A stretch of DNA of 64,000 nt from Symsagittifera roscoffensis (Eukaryota; Xenacoelomorpha; Acoela; Convolutidae). Within the stretch, counting starts at the first letter, position 1, and every line of letters starts with the position of its first letter. Both the position numbers and the translations under genes were made by a program. The notes below the pieces were generated by a model. It did not search any database and had not been told where the DNA came from. It was given only the letters and a program-made list of their open reading frames with translations. Positions 11,807 to 22,510 of this stretch are shown here, one piece after another. The stretch is from positions 27,949,378-28,013,377 of the forward strand of contig NC_087071.1 of the NCBI RefSeq assembly GCF_963678635.1, read 5' to 3'.

Positions 11807-12944
11807 CAGGTATGTATAATTTAAAATACTTTTCACTAATAAATTTAAATTAGTACTAACCATTTTCTATCAATGTTTGATTTATATTTCTTGTCTTCAC
11901 ACCACAATCATCGACAAAACAGAAACGAAAAATAAAAATACAAACTTGTTAAACTCTCCTAAAACTCGTTAATTTCTTGCACTAAAAAATGTACTAAAAT
12001 TCATTCCAAATGTAGTAATTTTATTTATAAATTATTTCCCCATGAAGCAGTAAACTTAGTTACGATGAAAATTTATTAATTTAAATTTCTCCAAAACGCA
12101 GTAAAATTCAAATTCTATGCAATAAATTGATAAAATGAGAAAGCAGTACTAACCTTTTCAAGTATTTTCATTCACTCGCACAAGAATTCTATCCAAACTC
12201 GCACAGCTCGCCCACGAAGAATTGTTTCAATAATGATTTTGAGTTTCAAGCTTTCACTATCAACAACTCTAACACACAATAACAAGTTTCAAACTTTCCT
12301 TTAACCCGGTTGGAAAGGAATTATATAGTAAACCAAACTAACCAACGCAGCTTACTAAACACCACAAATCATAAAACAACAGCATGACTAAGAAAAGAAA
12401 ACCAACGGTACCCAAACCGGATAACCCAGTTTAAAACTGGATAAATTATTCTTTTGAAGACTATTATAAAGTCTAAGAAAGAAATCATAAAACACAAAAA
12501 AAGTCACAAGACAAACCCATACCAAAAACAATTTGATTTTTGAAAAAGGACACAACTAAAGTAACATAAGAAAGACCAACATAAACCCAACATAAAACGT
12601 TATCACATAACAGGACCTCTCAAAGAAACAGCATGCAATCATACTCCCACTCCTGGCCTAACCCACCAGAGAGGACGCCCTGAGCATGCTCTATAGCCGG
12701 CCTAACCCACCGCGCTACATCCACGCTTGGTGACCACACTCCTATTTTTAATAAGAGGTACTCAAGGGTAAGTAACTCTTCAAAATAACCAAACTAAAAC
12801 AAAACGCTTTTGTGAAAACAACTAACTAAAATCATGATTAAAAAATTGAGTTAACATAATTTTATAAAATGTAAATCATACTTTGCAGTATATAGATCAA
12901 TACACAACAACAAAGACGAACATCCAAAGACTAGATGATCCCAT
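11807..12944 (+). other. Noncoding 3' region of copy A
   Basis: AT-rich sequence with no coding frame. A short GC-richer island at about 12640-12725 contains GGCCTAACCCACC twice, about 45 bases apart. On the minus strand the second copy reads TAGCGCGGTGGGTTAG, like a tRNA A box. I see no matching B box, so it is at most a SINE remnant. Confidence 0.5.
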
Positions 12945-13373
12945 CACACTCGAACAAAAGAATGGCTAAGCACAACCGACATGCCGTCCACAATCAGAAC
13001 TCAAAGGATTTAGAGTACGACTTGACTTCGCAGAAAAGGACTTCATTGAACTAGACCAATGACCACCTCGATGTTCAAGTATACGTACAGATCCAAGTTA
13101 CAAGACGAGGTTGCACACATAATACAGAAAAAACTGTCATAGCAAACCATTTCGAAATCGGATTGATTTCATTGGGGATCACAGTCGTTGTCGAATGACG
13201 ACATAACAATTTCCTATCCATAATTCCAGCGTCCTGGAACGTTCTTCTCCAAGAAGAACCGGTTAAGAAAATGATGTTCGCCAAATACCAATGTTCATCA
13301 TCCATCCTTCAAATTGCAGAGAAGAAAGATAGTTCTAAAAAACTCTGTAAACCCCGGATGGGTGGAACTTGAT
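12945..13373 (+). other. Segment before 3' LTR, shared with copy B
   Basis: This stretch is similar to the reverse complement of 19085-19535 in copy B, with small insertions and deletions. It therefore belongs to the element's 3' end, just upstream of the LTR. It ends with GGATGGG directly before the LTR start, in the place where a polypurine tract would prime plus-strand DNA synthesis; as a tract it is weak. An ORF is open on the opposite strand in both copies (13075-13305 here). Confidence 0.7.
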
Positions 13374-13762
13374 CTAAACTACATTTTATTATTGGATAAA
13401 TTAGATATTTTACCACTGTAAAGTATTTAATATTAACCAATCATAATCCATCTAACTAACAACCCACTTATTTGTAAGTGCTGAAACTACTTGTAATTTC
13501 CTCACCAGAGAGATTTGAATTTAACTTAGAAATTAGTTGCCTCTCCAAGAGAACTTCAGCTGCCGCAATAAGCCAGTATACTCTAGATCTATTGAGCTTA
13601 GCAGAGACTAGTTAAACACCCTGAGACTAGTAGATATAAGAGTAAGATTAGGATCGGTATTAGACTAAGAAGTTGCACGAATCTATCCGGCCGAAAATAA
13701 GATAGCGTGACGAGCAGACGGTGTACCCTATCCGAAATTACTCTATGAGTTAACCACCTTCG
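13374..13762 (+). repeat. Partial LTR of copy A
   Basis: From TGGAACTTGATC to about GAGTTAACCACC this matches, with roughly 10% differences, the first half of the 743-bp LTRs of copy B read on the minus strand. Similarity then fades, so the second half, with the polyadenylation signal, is missing or replaced. Confidence 0.8.
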
Positions 13763-14573
13763 GTTAAAACTCAGTACGTTTTAATAGAACAAACCTAAAA
13801 ATCAGTTAAAATCTGGAGTTTGAACCCCAAACATTTTCTCCAGGAAAAACAAACAGTATAAATATAGCAAAAATTACCAATAGCGGGGGAAAATCTGACG
13901 GCCCAATGTTTACAGAAGAAATTAACATGTATGTAGCTGACCAAAAAAAAACATGATGAAAAAAGCTATCTGTCTTATAATTGTTCTTAATCTGCTAAAA
14001 GAGAGTTTATATATATGGTAATTTATTAGGATTCAGCTCTTCTTGTAAAATTTTTGTCATGATATACAATACAAATATGTTTTCTGTGCTAAGCCGTTGA
14101 ATCAAAACTAATAGCACCATTTTACGAATGATGTACTATGGTAACTGTTTCAGAAAAAAACTTGAAAATGACCACTTTTGCGGCTATCAAGTGAACGCTA
14201 TTTTCCATTGCTGACTCAAATATTCATATATGAATTTTTCTTTCATCGGAAAAAGGTCACTTTATAACCGCTAAAATTAAGTTCAACCCAAAAAACGCTC
14301 GAAAACGATTTTTTTTCCTATCCTTTGGTATTTTTTTGATACGAGCAGCAAAAAACTTTTTGTTTTTGCATAATTCAAATATTTCCAAATTAGACAAAAG
14401 CCATAAATTTTTTTGTTAATGAAATTTTGCTTCCAACCAGCACTAATTTATTCCTATTTTAAGACTAAAATTTAGAAAAATACTATTAAAATTTGCTGTT
14501 GATGGTGGTTGCTGCTAAATTGGTGTTGAGAAAAGTATGCTGTGATTATACTATTTAATTCTACGTTAAGCTC
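13763..14573. other. No gene seen
   Basis: AT-rich intergenic sequence between the LTR remnant and the lectin promoter. I see no ORF, RNA gene or repeat. Confidence 0.6.
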
Positions 14574-14580
14574 TATATAA
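14574..14580 (+). promoter_or_regulatory. TATA box of the lectin gene
   Basis: TATATAA stands 54 bases before the lectin ATG at 14634. This places a transcription start near 14605 with a short 5' UTR. Confidence 0.55.
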
Positions 14581-14633
14581 CAGAGTTTTTGCTTTCGCGT
14601 GTCACATATTTTGAGCAAACCTTAAAACAAAAA

Positions 14634-16273
14634 ATGAACAAAATACTTTCAGTTTCCTTAATTGCTGTTTGTTCAATAGTCTACAATGTTTATTTTTACA
14701 AATTATCTATTTATGTGCATTATTTGTTTTCACCCCCTCTACCACCACCATCTTTACCTCCGGAGAGATTTTGTCCTTACAATTTTAATAAAGTTGAAGG
14801 AATCAATGACCGCTGTTTCCATTACCTCGATGAAAAAAAGAACTTCGAAGAGGCCATCGAATATTGCAATGAACGGTTAGCCTTTTTTCGTCCGAAAGCA
14901 ATTTCAACTGAAATAAGAGAACTGAGACCAGTAATGAACTATGAAGTTGTAGCAATCTATCCGGCCAAAAATAGTTAGCATGACAAACAGACGACTTCCT
15001 CCATCTGGAGTAATGATTACCCGCACTGGAGTTCGATGGATAATAACCGATTNNNNNNNNNNNNNNNNNNNNNNNNNNNNNNNNNNNNNNNNNNNNNNNN
15101 NNNNNNNNNNNNNNNNNNNNNNNNNNNNNNNNNNNNNNNNNNNNNNNNNNNNNNNNNNNNNNNNNNNNNNNNNNNNNNNNNNNNNNNNNNNNNNNNNNNN
15201 NNNNNNNNNNNNNNNNNNNNNNNNNNNNNNNNNNNNNNNNNNNNNNNNNNNNGGGGGTGGGGTAAACAGGAGGGGGGTGTAAACAGGGAGGAAAACGGGA
15301 GGGGGTGTAAACAGGGAGGGAAAGGGGGGGGAGGAGGGTAAACAGGGAAGGGGTAAACGTGGTATATAAGACCAATAAGGCCTAAAAACCTAATACGTAG
15401 CAACTGCACTAAACAGGAAATGATATAACTTTGAAAAAAGTTGTATATTTCATGACTAACCTCTCGAAAAAATCCATTACAATCGATTATAATTGATTAT
15501 AATGGATTATTTTGCTTCGAAAACAAGTTTAATTTTCTTTCAAAAATAATCGATCATAATCGATTATAGTCGGATTTTATTGATAAGAAAAATAGTTTCG
15601 TTATAATCCATTTTTAATCGATTATAATCGGTTATTATCAAAAATTTTTGAGACAGACCACGAAAATTCAATTTAATCGATTATTATCCATGGAACTCCG
15701 GTGCGGGTACTCTGTGAGATAACAAGTCTGTTTCAACTCGCAAAATCATTTCTGTTATATACTTGTTAATCTACAACACCAACAGTATCTTGAAACAATT
15801 AAACCCAATAGGGTATTACGATTGCATTTTTTGAGACTAAAATAAACAAAAATCTTAGATCAAAACCAATAATAGTAAAAAAATATATTGATACTCATAG
15901 AAAAGATCAAAATAACCTCTGATTAAAAAACTAAAAATGTTTCAGGCATGCAGAAGTATTCACGCCTAAAGACGTTTCTGAAATAGAAAAAGTTGCCATG
16001 TATTACCATATAAATGTTGGACGAGTTGGTGAATTTTGGACCGGTTATGCGCTTGTAGAAATATCAGCTTCTGTTGGGTATAGAAAGATACAACTGAGAA
16101 AGAAATCTTGGAAAAACATAAAAACGTTAGAAAGTATGCCCTCGAACATGTGGATGGCTGGTCAACCTGACAACATCTATGGTGAAGCTTGCACCCATGC
16201 TATAAAATATCGAATAAATGATATGAAATGCAACAGCTATTATGAAGTTCTATGTGAAATAAGTTTCCATTAG
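14634..16273 (+). CDS. Secreted C-type lectin-like protein, two exons, probably host gene
   Basis: Exon 1 is 14634-14875 and exon 2 is 15946-16273. The donor is GT at 14876, the acceptor is TTCAG ending at 15945, and the phases match (CG plus G gives Arg). The 189-residue product starts with a hydrophobic signal-like segment (residues 4-22) and a short Pro-rich stretch. One C-type lectin domain follows: CFHYLDEKKNFEEAIEYC near the end of exon 1, then WTGY, WMAGQPDN with QPD at 16163-16171, and INDMKC..YYEVLCE at the end. QPD is the galactose-type counterpart of EPN, and the following Asn-Asp fits a Ca2+ site, so sugar binding is plausible. The intron contains an LTR fragment, an assembly gap and G-rich repeats. 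Splicing is inferred. Confidence 0.75.
14944..15020 (+). repeat. LTR-derived fragment in the lectin intron
   Basis: From CAATCTATCCGGCC to about GGAGTAAT this follows the core of the Gypsy LTR (compare 13671-13745) with about 70-75% similarity. It runs into the assembly gap, so a longer LTR may be hidden there. Confidence 0.55.
15053..15252. other. Assembly gap (200 N)
   Basis: Exactly 200 N, probably a placeholder rather than a measured length. Frames running through it are meaningless. Confidence 0.98.
15253..15355 (+). repeat. G-rich minisatellite (GGGGTGTAAACAGGGAGG-like units)
   Basis: Five or six irregular units of about 15-20 bases built on GTAAACAGG and long G runs. With many runs of three or more G it could form G-quadruplexes, and it directly borders the gap. 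Confidence 0.85.
15474..15690. repeat. Cluster of ATAATCGATTATAA palindromic motifs
   Basis: At least six copies of ATCGATTA or near versions, several arranged as ATAATCGATTAT palindromes, lie within about 215 bases of the lectin intron. They are separated by unrelated AT-rich sequence, so this is a dispersed cluster and not a strict tandem repeat. Confidence 0.7.
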
Positions 16274-16849
16274 ATACTGATTGTAAGTATATATTGCCTG
16301 TGTTGTCCATGTCTTTTCTGTTACGTCAAAACAATTAGCAACAAAGCCGAATAAGGGGCGAACTCACATGAAGTGCATTTCTGGTGCTGCCCTTAAACTG
16401 CTAGCCTTAAAAACAAAAGTAAATCGACCACGCTATCTACTGCTACCCGCTCGGATTTTCTCTGATATTTGTTGCTTCTTGCTTTAAGTTTTTTTTGTAT
16501 AAACTATTTGGGGTTTTGAAACATTAATTACAAATAAGTAATAATTCATTACCAACTTATATTCTGATAGTTTTAAAGTCCCAATTTTTATCAGTCAGGC
16601 CACTTTGAGATAATATTGAATAAATTTATTCTTCAACTAATCGCGTTTTACTCAATAACTGTTAGGCTCTATTGAGACCAAGGAAAAAAGAGTAAGAATA
16701 AGATCGGTAACAGAATGAGGAGTTGCGCGAAACTATCCGACCGAACACAGTTCAGCATGACGAACAGACGATCTACCTAATCTGAATTTACTCTATGAGT
16801 CAATCCTAACATTTTGGATTAACTTTTCTGGTAAAAAAACTTAATTTCT
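16274..16849. other. Lectin 3' flank with a diverged LTR piece
   Basis: No ORF. From about 16684 to 16805 the sequence follows the Gypsy LTR core again (AAGAGTAAGAATAAGATCGG ... ACTCTATGAGTCAA), at roughly 75-80% similarity to 13640-13750. It is an old solo LTR fragment. The rest is AT-rich without features. Confidence 0.55.
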
Positions 16850-17480
16850 CCAACGAGTCTCGAAAAAACTTCAAAAACTAAAGTTAATTTCGCATACTCC
16901 GAGAAGATTTAATTTTCTACGACCCAAAATCTTCGACGCATCAAATCCTAAGTTCAAAGAAGAGAAACTATATTTTTTTCTCCCAGCTCATCAAAAAAAC
17001 TAGCGCAAAAACTAGCAATATATTCAAAAGTGGACAAAACGGTTCACAATAAATATCCAAAAATCTAGTTATTGACATTAAAATAAAATATAAGGAGTAT
17101 CCGTTCTTGGACCCCTCAGCGAAGACAATGAAAATCGATACTTCATCGATTTGCAGCGAATTAGGCAAACAAATTTTCTCAAGTATATTACGTTAAGGAG
17201 ATTAGTTCTACGTCCCAATACATTCGATGCAAGAATTTAAATCCGAAACTCACAGAAGAGATTAATTATTTTCTTCCAGCACATCAAAAAAAAAAACAAG
17301 CGTAAAAAATTGCGCGGTATTTTCAAAATTGGACTAAACGATTCACCCAAGATTTCCAAAAGTCTAGTTATTGACTGTAAAAAAATATACATAAGGAGTA
17401 TCCATTCTTCGACCCGTAAGTGGCGACAACACAAATTGATACTTCATCGTCTTGCAGCGAATTAAGCAGACACATTTTTC
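16850..17480. repeat. Diverged tandem duplication, about 300-bp units
   Basis: The segment 16880-17180 is repeated at 17195-17480 with roughly 70-75% similarity. Shared landmarks are CTAGTTATTGAC, AAGGAGTATCC and GATACTTCATCG. Minus-strand ORFs of 66 and 65 residues occupy the same place in both units and share a SITR-L-[DE]-I pattern. I cannot assign a function and treat it as noncoding. Confidence 0.65.
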
Positions 17481-18341
17481 TCAACTTGGCAGAATTCGAA
17501 AAAATTCGCTTATAAATAAAACTCATTCAATTATTCAAAAAGTTCGTTGACAGGATTGAAAAAGTATTCGAAAATATAGAATACTAGTGACATGATTTAA
17601 ATGTTTACAATTACATTTAAAATGTTTAGCAAATAAGTGCAATTTTGCATCAATTTTTTTTAACGAAGAACTGACTTGAGCCAAAAATCTCCGAATCGAT
17701 GTGAACGAATGTTCGAATCTTTCGGAAAATTAACCTTTTCATCAAACCCAGCAACTACAAGAAACTAACTTTAACAATCAAAAAATTTACATTATCCAAC
17801 ACTTTTTCAAAATACTCAGGACTAACTAGTAAGAATTTCACGAATTGGAAAGACACAACCTCATAGTGATCACCACAAAAAAAACGGAATTTAGCTGAGG
17901 TCTGATTTTGGTTTAGCCACCTAAAAAGAAGAATGCAAAACTAAAATCAAATTTTAAATATATATATTTTTTCAAAAATGATTGCTTTTTCTGAACAACA
18001 AGTTGTGAGACTTTTTTGTATCCAACGAAAAGTATAACGACTAATAAACTGAAAAAAAAAGAAGTACAAGAAATTCAATTCATCTTTTAAAAACTCAATT
18101 TAAAAAACGGTTCTTTTTTTAAACAACAAGATGTCTATTTATATTTGTATGTATGTATATATATACAAACAAACCATATAAATAAGATTCGCCCTACTAC
18201 TAGCCGGGTTCTAATTTAAGAAGCTCTTGAAAAAACTATTGTTTTTTTAGTTTCTGAAAGAAGAATATATAAAAACACGACTCTATAAAGCGTAGAAAAT
18301 GCCTGCAATAATTTTTCTAGGCCAAATTTTGCCGTATGAAA
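17481..18341. other. No gene seen
   Basis: AT-rich spacer with poly-T runs and a short TATG/TA microsatellite near 18147-18170. It is flanking DNA of the copy B insertion. Confidence 0.6.
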
Positions 18342-19084
18342 CGATTGAAATTGTGTAATCAAATGTAAATGTTTATTACAAATTGATCATAGAAAAGAAT
18401 ATATCTGGCAAATTCTGTAAGATAAGGAAGAGAAAAACTACCAAGCAGCATGAAAAGTCAGCCAAACTGATCGGTTAAACCAGCTGATACATGGGCGGAC
18501 CGAAAACATTTTTGTGGTCGCATTTTTCCACAAACTTATTTTTACTAAATTGACCACGTTTACTTCCCGAGCTATTTAAAAACACCATAAAGACCCCATT
18601 TCGACAAAATTTTAATAACGGCCTTTTGTGGAATTTTTTTGAAAAAATTTGATCCAAAAATTGCGCTGTCACTTGAGTTATAACCGAGGTGGTTAACTCA
18701 TAGAGTAATTTCGGATAGGGTACACCGTCTGCTCGTCACGCTATCTTATTTTCGGCCGGATAGATTCGTGCAACTTCTTAGTCTAATACCGATCCTAATC
18801 TTACTCTTATACTATCTAGTCTCAGGTTGTTTAACTAGTCTCTGCTAGGCTCAATAGATCTAGGGTATACTGGTTTATTGCGGCTGCTGAAGTTCGCTTG
18901 GAGAGTCAACTAATTTCTAAGTTAAATTCAAATCTCTCTGGTGCTGAAATTACAAGTAATTTCAGCACTTACAAATAAGTGGGTTGTTAGTTAGATGGAT
19001 CATGATTGGTTAATATTAAATACTTTACAATGGTAAAATATCTATTTTATCCAATCATAAAATGTAGTTTAGATCAGGTTCCAC
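18342..19084 (-). repeat. 3' LTR of copy B
   Basis: On the minus strand it begins TGGAACC (after one G shared by both copies) and ends near CACAATTTCAATCG. An AATAAA at about 18371-18376 (minus strand) is a likely polyadenylation signal near the end of the R region. It is about 99.3% identical to 28837-29579 by eye. Confidence 0.85.
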
Positions 19085-19535
19085 CCATCCGGGTTATACA
19101 GAGTTTTTTAGAATAGTCTTTCTGCAATTCAAAGGATGGATGATGGACGTTGGTTTTTGGCGAACATCATAATTCTTCTGGGTTCTCTTGTTAGAGAAGT
19201 TCCAGGTTCAATCGCTGTGTCTTCTCTTGACAACGACTGTGTTTTCGCAACAAACTCAAATCTGATTTCAGAATGGTTGGCTATGTCAGGTTTTTCTGTT
19301 CCATGTAGAGAACTTCTTTTGGGTTGACCTTGTCTGGGAATGGCGTGGAGATTGTGCGTGGAGGGGATGCCTGGTTACTCGGATCTGTACGTATACTTGA
19401 ACATCGAGGTGGTCATTGGTCTAGTTCAATGAAGTCCTTTTCTGCGAAGTCAAGTCGTACTCTAAATCCTTTGAGTTGTGATTGTGGACGGCATATTGAT
19501 TGTGGTTGGCCATTCTTTTTCGAGTGTTAAAATTG
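19085..19535 (-). other. Copy B 3' internal segment next to LTR
   Basis: It matches 12945-13373 of copy A in reverse complement. It joins directly to integrase coding sequence, so the integrase frame runs into it and ends at 19421 with unrelated residues. On the plus strand, antisense to the element, an ORF (19136-19327) starts at the same MDD..W.LANII as in copy A. Confidence 0.7.
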
Positions 19536-21769
19536 GGTATTAAAACAAATGTTCCAATTTTTAAATCGGAGGCTGGTGTAAAGCGTGAATTTATTTGTTC
19601 ATTAATGTTTTGTCTTTGTAACAACTTTTTTGTTACTTTTTGGTAAATTTCATTGTGTTTTTTATCTCTGTTTAAAATCCATTCGGTGTGTGCACCGGAG
19701 GCTAATTTAAGAATTTGTGGGTGATGAAAATGATCTTCATCGTGTGTATGTAAAGGTAAGTTGTAACAAATTGATTCTTTATTCGGTTGACAATAACTTT
19801 GTGCATTTTTATGAGAGTTTGCTGTAAACATAATCGGTTTACGTGGCTTTTGATTAAAAACCATTTCATGTGGTGACATTCCTAGAGTTGTCGTGATTTG
19901 TGAATTATATGCTAAGGGAAATAGTTTTACATCTGCTGACCATTCGGTATATCTTGTATCATTTCCATTGATGATACATCTAAGATATTCTTGTAGTGAA
20001 CGGTTCATACCTTCGACTAAGCCGTTTGTCCAAGGTGCATGAGATGTACGTGGTTTGTGTTTGATGTTATATAAAAGACATAATGTGATGATTTCGTTAT
20101 TTATGAATTCTGTACCGTTGTCTGTAACTAAAATTTCTGGTAGTCCGAATTTAGCTATCCAGTGTTCATAGAGTGTTGTGTAAGCGTAATAAGCGTTACA
20201 ATGTGGTACTGGGTTAAGTGCTACATAATGTGTAAATGCGTCAACAATTACCATAATGTAGGAGTTTCCTTCGGATGAGGGTGAAATTGGTCCTTTTGTA
20301 TCAAATGAGATACGGTGGTTAAAGTACAAACTTTGTCCTTTAAAATCTTGTTTTTGTGCTATTTGTTTTTGATTTGGATAAGGTTTATTTAGCTGACATA
20401 CTATACAATCATTGCATAGTACTTTTATCCAAATTCGTGCAATTGGGAAATAAAAATTCTGTATGAAATTTGAATATGTTTTCTCTGATCCAGAGTGTCC
20501 TTTAATGTTTTGTGTATGCGAGATGTTAAAAGCTATGAAAATCATACTTAAAGGGAGACAGGGAACTGTTGATTCATTTAATTGGTATTCTAGAAGGTCT
20601 GTGTTTTCATTAATTGTTGTATTGTTGAATTTTCGAAAATATCGGAGAAGTGTTTTATTTCCTAAAATCGTGGTATCTGCTTTTACGGGTTTAGTTTTAT
20701 ACTTGTGCCATGATTTTAGTTGTCTAATTACTGGGCCAAGATTTTGATATTGTTTCAAGGTTGTAATTGTAATTTTTTCTGTTGGAGGGAGAAAAATGTT
20801 TTCAATTTCTAATTTAGATAAAGGAATTGTATCAAGTGGGTCATGGAGGTCAAAAACTTGATTTATTGTGTATTTTGAATCGTTTGTTTGTGGTCCTGAT
20901 AAATTTATTTTATCAGTTAGATTTTCTTTTTCAATCAATGGAAAAAGGTCTTTTTTATGCGAGTGTTGTTTTACTCTTTTTTGTTGGGTGTTATTTTTTA
21001 TCCATTGTGAGTATGGAATTGGTTTGAAAGTTGATGTTCCAAGTAGATCAACTTCGTAGTGGTTATTTTGGCAATCTAAATAAAGTGGGAAGTGTTGTAG
21101 GTTGTTTATCTGTGATTGTTCAACGTCAGTTTTTACTGCATATTTGCATTCTAGTCGGGGTGATGTTTCGTTTTCTGCAAGGTAGAATTTTATATTTTTG
21201 GGTATTTCAACTGTAGTTTTACGTGTAAGTAATTCAGGTGGTGTATTTCGACTTAAAGTGTCTGGTAATGCAAGATTCTTTCCTGCTGTCCAAACTATAT
21301 GTAAGTTTGGGAATTTCATTAGAATTAATTGAAATCTATGTACTCGGTGATTTGGATTAGATTTTTGTGTAAAGAGAAAAATGATTGGTTTGTGATCTGT
21401 GAATAAAACTGTTGGATGTTTTGATCCAAGTATTAGAAATTCATATTCTGTTAGTGTATATATTATGGCTGTACATTCTCTCATTAGAGTTGAGAGTCGT
21501 AGCTCTGCTTGAGTGAATAATCGAGAATTTGCTGATATAAGGTTCATTTTGTTTGTACCATTGTGTGATTGTAATAATGCTGCGCCGATGCCAAAATTCG
21601 AAGCATCGCACATTGCATAGAATGGTTGATTTGGATCTGGAATTGTATTCGAAATTTGTTCAGTTAAGAGTTTTTTAATTTTTTCAAATCGTGCTTGATG
21701 TTCTGTGTTCCATTCAAAATTATTTTGTTGTCTAAGTATATTATAGAAAGGTCTTAGGTATAATTGCAT
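19421..21769 (-). pseudogene. RNase H and integrase, copy B (open 782-codon frame)
   Basis: This is the longest intact part of pol. It starts inside the RT-RNase H connection, and RNase H shows FYAMCDAS and LFTDHKP. The integrase has an HHCC zinc site (HTQNIKGH ... CNDCIVC), FDTKGP, TDNGTE and an intact catalytic Glu in NGLVEGMNRS (codon at 20012-20014), so the DDE triad is complete. The chromodomain-like end seen in copy A is lost through the 8.2-kb deletion, and about the last 35 residues are read-through into the 3' segment. Integrase would insert the DNA copy into chromosomes. Confidence 0.85.
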
Positions 21770-22510
21770 TTTATAGACATATTTGCTTAAAAAATGTTAC
21801 ATTCCAAGGAATTCTTGGATTTTCTTTTTGTTTGTTGGTGGTTGGAGCTTTTGTATAGCATCAATGCGTGATTTTAATGGAGTGATTGTTTTTCTTTCTA
21901 TATTATGTCCTAAGAATTTAACTCGTGTTAAAAAGAAGTGTGACTTGTCGGGAGCGGCCTTCAGATTTTCGTTCTGAAGTATTTTGTGATAGTGTTCTAA
22001 ACATTAAACATTTCTTCTTTTGTCTGTGATTGCATAAAAACATCGTCTAAGTAGGTGATTGCGTTTTTCTTAAGTATTAGTGGTCAAAAAATTTTGCTCA
22101 TAAAAGCTGAAAATGCTGCTGGTCCTATGGATATTCCATAGAATAGGCGGTTGAATTCATATTGCTGATTTCCAATAACAAATTGGGTTAAGCGTCGCGA
22201 TTGTTCATCTAGTGGCATTTGATTATATGCACTATTCATATCTGCGGTTGTAAAGTATTTTCCGTTTATTTTTGTTAAAATAACTTGTATTGGTTCAATA
22301 GGCCAATTGCATTTTGATTCGTCTATTAGTGAATTAAGATATCTAGCGTCTAGTACTATTTTTATTGATTCTCCTTTTGCTAGGATGATAACAGGGTTGA
22401 TAAATGTGTTACCTTTTGGTTGTTCTTCTTTGTTTACCGGTGAGATTATATTGTATTGTTCTAAAATATCGAGTAATCTGTTCACTTTATCGTGTAAATG
22501 AATTAGTACT
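21770..22510 (-). pseudogene. Reverse transcriptase core, copy B, broken
   Basis: The frame 22485-22084 reads the RT fingers and motif A (FTTADMNSAYNQMP, FNRLFYGISIGPAAFSAF). An AGA-to-TGA change at about 22084-22086 stops it where copy A has Arg. The frame goes on through YLDDVFMQ near 22030-22050, loses one base near 22005, and rejoins the frame of the 782-codon ORF. It enters from the protease side through a run of seven A (near 22530) where copy A has six, a one-base insertion. Confidence 0.8.

Larger units (their letters stand above)
1..13762 (+). mobile_element. Ty3/Gypsy-type LTR retrotransposon with env, copy A (5' end outside window)
   Basis: The order Gag tail, aspartic protease, reverse transcriptase, RNase H, integrase, env-like glycoprotein, unidentified ORF, partial LTR is the plan of an env-carrying Ty3/Gypsy (errantivirus-like) element. 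The sense strand is A-rich and G-poor throughout. Frameshifts and stops occur in nearly every domain, so this copy is dead. Alignment by eye to copy B (18342-29579, minus) identifies most of the breaks. The right end is a partial LTR at 13374-13762. The left LTR, leader and most of gag lie before base 1. Confidence 0.85.

Noticed and set aside
12640-12725. tRNA gene or SINE head on the minus strand (A-box-like TAGCGCGGTGGGTTAG).
   Set aside because: No B box, no cloverleaf and no 3' tail found. The GGCCTAACCCACC repeat explains the A-box look.
14803-15409. Long ORFs on both strands around 14803-15409.
   Set aside because: They run through the 200-N gap and the G-rich repeat and are artefacts.
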